Program-made: the position numbers and the translations under genes
Part shown: in pieces, positions 1-6,924 of the stretch
Position numbering within the stretch: position 1 is the first letter of the stretch
Layout: each line of letters opens with the position of its first letter
The notes under the pieces: model-generated
Told to the model about the DNA's origin: nothing
Database searches by the model: none
What the model saw: the letters and a program-made list of their open reading frames with translations, nothing else
Source of the DNA: Coemansia sp. RSA 922
Lineage: Eukaryota > Kickxellomycota > Kickxellomycetes > Kickxellales > Kickxellaceae
Assembly: GCA_027577415.1 (NCBI GenBank)
Contig: JANBQS010000728.1
Location: 1 to 12,977 of the forward strand
Length of the DNA: 12,977 bases
Direction: 5' to 3'

Positions 1-3000
1 GATAGGCATCGAGGCACGTAGAGCAACCAATGGCGCCGACAGAGCAGACCACAATGAACCCGGCACAACAGCAGAAGTAAAAGCGGCTGTAGGCATGTTC
101 TCGCCGACCAACGCGTCATCGTTGCTAGTAGAAGCGACCCAGATCCGGATCCAGTAGTCCTGCATAACCAAGGAGAACTGGCAGACAGTAAGAAGCGTGA
201 ACGAGATAATCCAGAACCACTTGTTACCACAGGCGTTCAGATACGTCAGCCACACATCATACTTGACATAGCCAGACTCGCGCTCCTCGTCCTCAACAAG
301 CGTTCCTTGCAATGCTGACAGGTCGCCGTCAGGGTCAAGGCCACGCTGCTCGGCGATCTTCTTCAGGCGCCGCAAGTTGTACTCGTCTTCGGATGTCGAG
401 TCGTTAACACACTTTAAGGGATCCTCCTCCTCAAGGACGTCGGCAGCGAGCTTGGCTTGCTCAGCGTCTTTGCCCTTGGCATTAATGTCGTCCTCCTTGT
501 CCTCGCTGCTTTCAAGTTCAGCCAAGACTTTGGTAAATACACCCTGGTCTTGCAGCTCTGTCGGATTGCCCTTGAGCGACACTTGCCCCTCGCGCAGCAT
601 GACAATGTATTGGGCAAATGGCAGGCACATCGATACGTGGTGTGTCACCAGCACGCGCGTACGGCCCAGCATCAGCGGCGTCTTGCTCAACAAACACTCC
701 ATCAGAATATGCTTGGCTGTATGCGCGTCAACCGCCGACAAGCAGTCGTCAATAAGCAATATGCGGCGACTTGAATAGACAGCGCGGGCCAGAGCTACTC
801 GCTGCTTCTGACCGCCAGACAAAGTTACGCCGCGCTCGCCGATCTCAGTCTGGTCACCAGCACTCAAGATCCTGAAGTCGGGCTTCAACGCACACACACG
901 CAACACTTCTTCGTAACGAGAGGCGTCGTATTGCTCGCCAAACAAAATGTTTTCGCGGATCGTAGCGTTTCGCAGCCACGCCTCCTGAGCGACATAGGCG
1001 ATATCGCGAATAGCCAGGCCCTCGTCAGAGAGCTCGATAATGTCGCGGTACCGATAATCGCTGTTGGCATCTAGTCTCGAGTCAACCGTAGGCAATATAA
1101 TACGGCCGCGTGTCAGTGTCATCTCGCCAATAAGCGCTGAGAGCAACGACGACTTGCCCGAACCAGTCGGTCCAGCAACAATTGAAAGCACGCCATGCGG
1201 GAATTGCACATCAATGTCCTTGAGTGCAAACCTCACCAAGTTATCGTCACTGCTGCTGTGGCGCTTACTGCTGCCATCGTCGCGGTCGAGCGAGGCATAC
1301 GACTCGTTGGCAGGTGAAAGCACAAGCTGCGAGTGCGGCGTAGCGGCGGCGGTAGAATCGGCAAGCAAGGGCGTGTTCTCGGTGACATCGGGAGTCTCAA
1401 CACCAGTCAGATCTTTACCGTCAGACTTGGAATTGCTGCTGGGGCTCTCCCATTCCAGATCAGCACCCTCAAAGCCCAGCTCATCGCTTCCAGAGTCGGT
1501 ATTAACAACGCGCTTCTCCAGATCCTGGACTTGCGGCTGAGAAAGATACGAGTCAATACGGCCGAGTGCGACGTAGCCGCCAATAACCCAGTTTAAGATT
1601 CCAGGTAAGTGCTCAAACACTATGCGAATAAGCTGGAAGACCGAGATAGTAGTGAAGGCGATCTCTGCCGTAAGCCTGTTGCCGAGCCCGATAATGTAAA
1701 CCACAAAGATGATGACGAGTACCAGCATCGGCGCCAACGACGAAGCAATGTTGACATGGATCCAGGCAAGCAGCAGTTTCCATTGGTACTTTAGCTGATT
1801 CTCGCGTTTCTCGTCGACCATCTCCAGAAACCGTGACTCCCAGCCAAACAGCTTAACAGCCTTGATACCCTGTAGCAGCTCCGTAATTACCGTGACACGC
1901 TCGTCGCTAAGCGAGGACAGTTTCTCCTCGACTTTGGCCAGGTGCTTGAAGATCATCTTAGACAGCGGGATGTAGAGTACCGACATCGAGAGACCGACTA
2001 GCGCAGAAACGCCCAGCAACAAGTACATGTACCAGATACCGATGAGCAGCATAAGAGGCAGCGAATAGAGGTTGTCCAGGTAGGCGGATACCTCGGCCAC
2101 TTTCGAAAAATCGGCAGTCAGCAGGTTCATAATCTTGCCATCGGCAGCAGCTTGAGCTATTGGTGCAGCGCCATCCTCATCATCGCCATTGTCCTTCTCA
2201 TTATCGTCTGCAGATTTGGCATCCTCCCATGAGCCCTTGCCGCGACGACACAGGGTCTTTGACGAGAGCTCTGCAACAAGAAGGCTCTTTAGACGAAATT
2301 CAATGTGATGACCGACCCAATTAGTCCAGTTATAGAGCGTCGAGGCGGCCAGGGTAAAGAACAGCAAACCAAAGGCGTCAAGGTATGCGCTGCGAATTGA
2401 CTTTTTCGCCGGAGGGTTTTGGTCTCTACCACTGCTGTTGCCGCCAAGAACCTCGATGGAGCGCAAGATACGTTGCAAGAAGAATGGACCCGAGAATAGC
2501 AGAATAGAGTTGGTCAGTGCCAAGACCGCCTGGAGAGCCAGCTCTGGAGCAAAAACTATAAGCACAGTCACCAGCAGCGAACGACCTGGCTTGCGGTGGA
2601 TCTGATAACGCCTCCAGTTAGGAATAGGCATGTCAGACTCGTCCAGATTATACAAATCGGTAGAATCGAGTTGACGCTTTGAACCCTTCCGCAGAATGTC
2701 ATTGCTCCATGAGAACGCCAACGTGCTGTACCATGAGACATTGAACTCGGGGGACTCGACAAGAGAGACGGGCTTCTGACCTGCGTGGCGAGCAAGCGGA
2801 GTTGTCTCATCATCGTAATTGCCATTAGCTTCGACATCGTCTGCCGGTAAGTACTCCAGCTGCTGTGAGTCGGCAATGGATCCAGTCACGGGTGGGCGGA
2901 CAAACACAGGTCGCAGCTGAGTACACAAGTAAGTCAACAAGAGAATCGCGCTCATCAGTGTCGAGACAACTAAAGTGTTTGAGTACAGCGACGCCTTGTG

Positions 3001-3660
3001 GCCGAAAATAGGCACATTGCCTGTCGCCGGAGTGAAAAACGAGTAGTAGATTTCACACGAGCCGATAAGCAGATGCAATAGTACCAATGTAGGCAGCGGC
3101 CAAGGAAACAAGCCCGCGTACAGCATGCGGTCGCTGTAGGCGTAAATAGCAAGGAAGGCGGCGTTGGATATGGCAACCAGTAGAGCAAATAGGGCCACAA
3201 GCAATGTGTACGCATGCGTGAAGGCAGCAGCTTCAGCTTTGCGGTTCCAGGCGTACAAAAGCAATGCGTCCTGAGCGACAGACAGAGCCACGATGACACG
3301 GCCAGCCTTGGCGCGGTTGTCACGCATAATAGCTGGGCCAAGCGGACGGCGCACAGGGGTTTCCCTGTTACCAACTCCACAAAAGCCAGCAGATTCTAGG
3401 CTATTAGGCAGTAAGCAGTAGACAGCCAGCGCACCAAAGGATAGACCTATGGCTAGCAGCAGCAAGACAGGCCATAGGAGGCCAACACGAAAGCAGTCGC
3501 TACTCAGCGACCAGTCCCAATGCGATTCTTTGCCACATATGGCTTTACGGTGGTGTTCATTGCCCGAGTAAAACGAAATGTAGGCGGTAGCTTGGCGCAG
3601 TAGCCCTACCGCAATGGCGGCTAATGCAGCTGAAGACACAGCTCTGGCGACAGATAGCAT
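1..3660 (-). CDS. ABCC-family (MRP-like, YBT1/VMR1-type) ABC transporter, 3' end cut by window edge
   Basis: An ATP-driven full-size exporter of the ABCC class; relatives pump bile acids, conjugates or metals into the fungal vacuole. The frame is open for 1220 codons from the ATG at 3658-3660 to base 1, with no intron. The start follows an in-frame TAG at 3664-3666 and has A at -3. About five or six hydrophobic segments in residues 8-250 form TMD0, with the ABCC-like CG..SHWDW stretch near residue 42. A linker follows (FSWSND, 317-322). TMD1 begins near 362 and contains the typical RVTVITELLQGIKAVKLFGWE-type loop (588-608). NBD1 shows Walker A GPTGSGKS (830-837), a Q-loop AYVAQ, signature LSGGQ (947-951), Walker B ILLIDD (967-972) and H-loop His1007. 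Asp972 replaces the catalytic Glu, as is usual for ABCC NBD1. The following CLSAVD (Cys where MRPs have Pro) resembles the YBT1/VMR1/NFT1 clade, from memory. Acidic or Ser-rich inserts lie near 482-498, 720-800 and 1035-1095. TMD2 starts near 1147; NBD2 lies outside the window. Substrate unknown. Confidence 0.93.
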   Translation of the reverse strand, partial: MLSVARAVSSAALAAIAVGLLRQATAYISFYSGNEHHRKAICGKESHWDWSLSSDCFRVGLLWPVLLLLAIGLSFGALAVYCLLPNSLESAGFCGVGNRETPVRRPLGPAIMRDNRAKAGRVIVALSVAQDALLLYAWNRKAEAAAFTHAYTLLVALFALLVAISNAAFLAIYAYSDRMLYAGLFPWPLPTLVLLHLLIGSCEIYYSFFTPATGNVPIFGHKASLYSNTLVVSTLMSAILLLTYLCTQLRPVFVRPPVTGSIADSQQLEYLPADDVEANGNYDDETTPLARHAGQKPVSLVESPEFNVSWYSTLAFSWSNDILRKGSKRQLDSTDLYNLDESDMPIPNWRRYQIHRKPGRSLLVTVLIVFAPELALQAVLALTNSILLFSGPFFLQRILRSIEVLGGNSSGRDQNPPAKKSIRSAYLDAFGLLFFTLAASTLYNWTNWVGHHIEFRLKSLLVAELSSKTLCRRGKGSWEDAKSADDNEKDNGDDEDGAAPIAQAAADGKIMNLLTADFSKVAEVSAYLDNLYSLPLMLLIGIWYMYLLLGVSALVGLSMSVLYIPLSKMIFKHLAKVEEKLSSLSDERVTVITELLQGIKAVKLFGWESRFLEMVDEKRENQLKYQWKLLLAWIHVNIASSLAPMLVLVIIFVVYIIGLGNRLTAEIAFTTISVFQLIRIVFEHLPGILNWVIGGYVALGRIDSYLSQPQVQDLEKRVVNTDSGSDELGFEGADLEWESPSSNSKSDGKDLTGVETPDVTENTPLLADSTAAATPHSQLVLSPANESYASLDRDDGSSKRHSSSDDNLVRFALKDIDVQFPHGVLSIVAGPTGSGKSSLLSALIGEMTLTRGRIILPTVDSRLDANSDYRYRDIIELSDEGLAIRDIAYVAQEAWLRNATIRENILFGEQYDASRYEEVLRVCALKPDFRILSAGDQTEIGERGVTLSGGQKQRVALARAVYSSRRILLIDDCLSAVDAHTAKHILMECLLSKTPLMLGRTRVLVTHHVSMCLPFAQYIVMLREGQVSLKGNPTELQDQGVFTKVLAELESSEDKEDDINAKGKDAEQAKLAADVLEEEDPLKCVNDSTSEDEYNLRRLKKIAEQRGLDPDGDLSALQGTLVEDEERESGYVKYDVWLTYLNACGNKWFWIISFTLLTVCQFSLVMQDYWIRIWVASTSNDDALVGENMPTAAFTSAVVPGSLWSALSAPLVALRASMPI

Positions 3661-4143
3661 GATCTACTTTAATAGGCAAAAATAGAAGTAAAAAGATAGA
3701 AGGTTCGGGGTTGTCAAGGGAAAGAAAAGAGAAAGCAAGCTGGGCCTTTATCCGCCAAGCTAGCAAGGGAGTGCCTGTAAGCGGATAGTCTCACCTCCTC
3801 AGCACCACCATTGTTGTGTGTGCTCTGGATTGCTGCGGTTAAGCCGGGGATCAGCTGTCTGTGGCTTGCACTCCGCTGTTTCAAAGTTTGACACCTTGTC
3901 TGTTGGCTCATACCCTTGGCAGGATGTGGCGGCGCCATGGGGAAGGACCATTCGAGTTGCCAAGAGACTCCAAGTAGCGACAGGAAATTAACGAGAGGCT
4001 GATATGTCAAGAAAGTCCGACTTTACCCTAACACTCTTTTCAGTCAAATTAATATTGGATTCAAGAAAAAAAATCTGTGAATTAATAGCATAGAGAGAGA
4101 AAAATTGCGCTGGTATATGAACAATATCCAAGTAATGTGGCTG
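3661..4143. other. Intergenic; 5' flank of the ABC transporter gene
   Basis: About 480 bases upstream of the transporter ATG. No convincing gene is present: the minus-strand frames here begin at TTG or overlap the transporter start, and none resembles a known domain. The first 100 bases next to the ATG are purine-rich on the plus strand, that is a pyrimidine-rich leader on the coding strand, as is common in fungal promoters. An inverted CCAAT (ATTGG at 4054-4058) lies about 395 bases upstream of the ATG. No clear TATA box or dyad operator was seen. Confidence 0.4.
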
Positions 4144-4177
4144 ATACACATATCTAGATCAGTATATAGTAGCCAGG

Positions 4178-4358
4178 AAAACTGGCCGCATGTTTTCCAA
4201 CTTTGGCTTTCAACACGAGTATCCCCCACACATGTCCTATCACTCTGTGACTAATTGTTTTAGATAGCCCCGAGTCAAGACTATAGGAATTAAACTTTTG
4301 GTGGAACACCGTTTACTACTAGCTATTGCATGTGTATTTGAAAAATAAAACTACATTA
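4178..4358 (+). repeat. Left inverted-repeat arm (high-identity core)
   Basis: 181 bases that match the reverse complement of 5229-5407 (179 bases) with a single 2-base indel: CTCTGTGACT here against CTCTGACT in the other arm. Identity drops abruptly at both ends of this core (mismatches at 4177 and 4359), although recognisable similarity continues beyond. Confidence 0.92.
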
Positions 4359-4480
4359 TCTTGGTTTTTTTTTTCAATTATGTACCTTAAATCGTCAGTA
4401 GCTCTCTCACTTCCTCTTGTGTCACATAGCCATCGTCTGTGACGTCACTGATTGATTGAGATGATCATAGTATTTTCCAC

Positions 4481-4495
4481 CAGTATTTATATGTT
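4481..4495. repeat. Putative target-site duplication, copy at the poly(A) end
   Basis: CAGTATTTATATGTT, identical to 4980-4994. The last two T bases merge with a run of eight T (4494-4501), so the 3' limit of the duplication is uncertain by two bases. It borders the A-tail side of the candidate retro-insertion. Confidence 0.6.
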
Positions 4496-4979
4496 TTTTT
4501 TCCCGCTCAGCACTAGGCTGGGAATCAGGGAGTTTCTTCTCTTGTTTTCAGAATTTGTGTTTTATCATTTGAACAGTCTACTCTTGTAACAGGCACTTGG
4601 GTGCCAATTCCTAGGATAAACCGCAAGACTTCTGCGTTTAAGGCTAATGTACCAGGCTCCGAAGTATAGTCATAATGTGAACATGTCGTAGGCCTGGATG
4701 GCTTTGTGGTGTAAACACATGGCGCTCATGAAGCATTGTGATATTAGCCCTGTCAGGGCCCATCTGCAAGCACTTAAGGGTCGCTGCGCTGCCTCTGAAC
4801 AATGTGTCATCACTGAAGGGAGATTCTAGAGGAAGCGTTACGCGCCGGATAATGGGAAACGGCTCAGCGCCATTGAAAACTGGTGGCAGTACGTGAGAAT
4901 CACCTGAGCAATAACAAAGACAAAGTGTAGCCATACGCGGATAAAGTACTGTTATTTTAAAGCTCCTACACAGTTGGCA
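4496..4979 (-). mobile_element. Candidate retrotransposed insertion (retrocopy or SINE-like) nested in the foldback element
   Basis: A 484-base segment bounded by a perfect 15-base direct repeat. Read on the minus strand it begins directly after one repeat and ends in a run of eight A (complement of 4494-4501) that abuts the other repeat. This is the arrangement expected of target-primed reverse transcription by LINE machinery. A reading frame starts 45 bases from its 5' end. No Pol III A/B boxes were seen, so a tRNA-derived SINE is unlikely; a processed retrocopy of a short mRNA, or a small unknown retroelement, fits better. The insertion interrupts the interior of the inverted-repeat element and so is younger than it. 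Confidence 0.55.
4525..4934 (-). pseudogene. Frameshifted reading frame of unknown function inside the retro-insertion
   Basis: An ATG at 4932-4934 opens 96 codons ending at TAG 4644-4646 (residues begin MATLCLCYCSGDSHVLPP). An in-frame TAA lies seven codons upstream of the ATG. A second frame, displaced by one base, is open for 66 codons from 4725 to a TGA at 4525-4527. It overlaps the first by about 26 codons and reads through the first frame's stop with protein-like composition (for example AEVLRFILGIGTQVPV). The simplest reading is one coding sequence broken by a single-base frameshift near 4647-4725, followed by an untranslated tail and poly(A). I recognise no domain, signal peptide or membrane segment. 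It could instead be a genuine 96-residue protein or chance open frames. Confidence 0.35.
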
Positions 4980-4994
4980 CAGTATTTATATGTT
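4980..4994. repeat. Putative target-site duplication, copy at the 5' end of the insertion
   Basis: CAGTATTTATATGTT, the second perfect copy of the 15-base direct repeat. It lies 499 bases from the first, and the candidate retro-insertion lies exactly between the two copies. Confidence 0.6.
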
Positions 4995-5228
4995 GTTATC
5001 ATCGAAGGTCTCTTGTCTTGAGTGAAGTGTTGGCATCAAGATTTTGAGCAGATTTCAATATGGAAGAGTAAGTTGTGGATGCTAGTGACAATTACACAAC
5101 TTTGCGTTACCTTGGAAGAATTCATGATGTATGTCGCTCTTGTGTTTGTTTATGTCCTAGAAGTTTAATGGCTCAAAAGGAAGTGAGAGGGCTACTGACG
5201 ATTTAAAGTACAAAAATTGAAAAACTGC

Positions 5229-5407
5229 TAATGTAGTTTTATTTTTCAAATACACATGCAATAGCTAGTAGTAAACGGTGTTCCACCAAAAGTTTAATTC
5301 CTATAGTCTTGACTCGGGGCTATCTAAAACAATTAGTCAGAGTGATAGGACATGTGTGGGGGATACTCGTGTTGAAAGCCAAAGTTGGAAAACATGCGGC
5401 CAGTTTT
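5229..5407 (-). repeat. Right inverted-repeat arm (high-identity core)
   Basis: The reverse complement of the left arm core at 4178-4358, identical apart from lacking two bases (TG). No reading frame of interest lies in it. Annealed with the left arm it would form a very stable hairpin or cruciform stem. Confidence 0.92.
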
Positions 5408-5440
5408 GCTGGTTAGTGTATATTGGACAATGTGCATAAA

Positions 5441-5516
5441 TGATTTTGAGCCAAAGTACAAAAAAAAGAGGCAGTGTTCTAGAAGACCGCTCTGTAGCTG
5501 CTGTGACTGCGTGATA
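5441..5516. other. Short spacer between the inverted-repeat element and the recombinase relic
   Basis: Contains an A-run (5460-5467) and otherwise nothing recognisable. In the recombinase frame beyond its stop codon the translation does not resemble a tyrosine-recombinase catalytic domain, so the relic's missing part is not simply behind a premature stop here. Confidence 0.4.
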
Positions 5517-6098
5517 CTAAATCTCCATATCTGTTGTTGGCGGGTTCACTCCAGCTCCCGACCAAACCGATCTGACCGACTTTCTTATATGGTTCTTGTG
5601 TTTTTGTGACAGGCCGCTCTCCAATAGGTACGCCGCCAACTCCGCATCATTTATAACAACTGGGTCCCGCCGATTAGCTACACACCAAGTTGCCCAGCGT
5701 TTCCACCCACTGTTATAAAAGCTTCGCTTGTGCTTTGTAAATCCTGAAAAGTACTCATCAATCTCAGAGACTGTCTTGCCCTGAGAAATGAGAGCGCCGA
5801 CCAAGATACTTTCGCGGTGCAGTTCGCTCAGGAGTGCTTGTAGGAGAGGATCCTGGCCAGAAAGTACAGATGGCCCAGGCAGTGCTCCAGCCCTTCGTCT
5901 TTCCTGTGGGCGGGGTCGGTTATAAGGAGCAAAACGTTTCCTCGGCCTCACTCTGGTGTTCCGCCTTTTCCGTTGGCGTGCGCGCTGGCCTGACTCGTTT
6001 AGAGATAACTGAGTTAGTGGCTTGACAATGCCGCCACACTCGTCATTGTCATTGGTGACTCGAAGGCCCCTAAACATAGCGTATAAAGCGTTGTTCAT
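5517..6098 (-). pseudogene. Truncated tyrosine-recombinase (YR retroelement/Crypton-like) N-terminal fragment
   Basis: 193 codons from the first ATG (6096-6098) to TAG at 5517-5519; the frame is open back to a TAG at 6234-6236. Residues 36-70 are very Arg-rich. Residues 112-182 look like the SAM-like core-binding domain that precedes the catalytic domain in tyrosine recombinases: Y128 and W132, W135, W138, C139 in a YNSGWKRWATWC helix, an AAYLLESGLS helix, then HKNHIRKSVRSVW, matching the usual W..W..WC ... YL ... R.ai layout. The catalytic domain (Arg...HxxR...Tyr) is absent, so it could not recombine DNA. Such domains occur in fungal DIRS/Ngaro/PAT retroelements and Cryptons; which one cannot be told from this fragment. 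Its truncated end lies about 80 bases from the inverted-repeat element. A small domesticated DNA-binding protein is possible but less likely. Confidence 0.6.
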
Positions 6099-6236
6099 TG
6101 GGAGGTTACAGTGCAACTTTGAGATAGTAAAGAGTAGAGACAAATACCTATTAATGCCAAACAAAAAGAGCTGGAAAAATAAAGAAAAGAAAGTGACATC
6201 CGCAGTACACAGCCCATCACCCCCTAATCTTGTCTA

Positions 6237-6924
6237 CTTTTGGTATACATGCGTGCGACTGGTGTCCTCCACAAGCCACATCAAATACTCTAATACCACT
6301 AGTTATAATGTTGTAATCTAATTAAAGTCACATACCAATGACATAGCAAAAAAAGACTGCACTGGGTTGCATGCACCATAGAAATATGGCCATTTAATAA
6401 TCTACAACTCGGGGTTAAATACTACATATGAATTGCATATATACTAGACTATTTTAGTTAAATAATAGGTGGATCAGGCCAGTTGGCAGACAACTAGAGA
6501 TTATTATCTACATTATGAGTATCTGTATCAATTTGTATACATTTTATATCTGACCAAATCTAATAACCTGAATTTATTTAATATATTACTAACGTTATCT
6601 CTATAAATGATACGTCTGTACAGAGGGTATCCACAGAGCCGGGCAGGAAGACCCCGCAGAAAATTGGACCGCTGAGATAGGGCCATCAATGTATTTTCAT
6701 CGGCAGGCGCTCATTAGAAACATGTTTCTTAGCCGCAGCCAGAGCGAGGATATGATAAGAGCATGTTTCAATACCTTTGACGATAATGGAAACCAATTGT
6801 ACATACTTTCTCTTCCACTAATCGTTCCTCGTCAGTAGCTCGAGTGGATTGTGCGCAGCATATGCAAATTTTAGGTAAAAAGCCATGTTAAAAATTACAA
6901 GCAATAGGAAATTAACAGCAATAT
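6237..6924. other. AT-rich intergenic region downstream of the FHIP gene
   Basis: About 690 bases without a supportable gene. The part from 6300 to 6610 is strongly AT-rich with frequent stops in all frames. From 6610 to 6840 the base composition is more balanced and short open frames exist on the minus strand (for example about 40 codons ending near 6688), but they carry stops and no recognisable domain. This could be 3' UTR of the FHIP gene or degraded coding DNA. No tRNA (no GGTTCGANTCC-like B box), rRNA or terminal repeat was seen. Confidence 0.4.

Larger units (their letters stand above)
4144..5440. mobile_element. Long-arm inverted-repeat (foldback/MITE-like) element
   Basis: Two arms in opposite orientation enclose a roughly 0.8-1.0 kb interior. 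The cores, 4178-4358 and 5229-5407, are reverse complements over about 180 bases, differing only by a 2-base TG insertion in the left arm. Weaker similarity extends inward to about 4416 on the left and 5178 on the right, including a perfect 16-base block TTAAATCGTCAGTAGC (4387-4402 against 5191-5206). It also extends outward by about 30 bases on each side. The element encodes no recognisable transposase, so it would be non-autonomous. Exact ends are uncertain: TATA at 4163-4166 and 5419-5422 could be a target duplication, giving an element of 4167-5418, but this is weak. A segmental inverted duplication is the alternative. Confidence 0.72.

Noticed and set aside
1064..1596. Plus-strand open frames (158 and 87 codons) opposite the transporter NBD1 and linker
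   Set aside because: Antisense shadows of a Ser/Asp-rich coding stretch; no start context, domain or homology.
3714..4010. 98-codon minus-strand frame upstream of the transporter
   Set aside because: It begins at TTG rather than ATG, has no recognisable domain and lies where the promoter and leader are expected.
4026..4031. Single CCCTAA resembling a telomere repeat
   Set aside because: Only one copy; no tandem array.
4440..4447. Perfect palindrome TGACGTCA (CRE/ATF-type site)
   Set aside because: It sits in the interior of the mobile element with no gene start nearby; an 8-base motif alone does not support a regulatory call.
5060..5185. Possible spliced plus-strand gene start (ATGGAAGA followed by GTAAGT and a later CTAG)
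   Set aside because: Joining at these sites gives a stop after a few codons, and the region overlaps the inner edge of the inverted-repeat arm.
5171..5452. 9-base inverted pair GGCTCAAAA / TTTTGAGCC around the right arm
   Set aside because: Too short, and no counterpart lies at matching positions around the left arm, so it cannot define the element ends.
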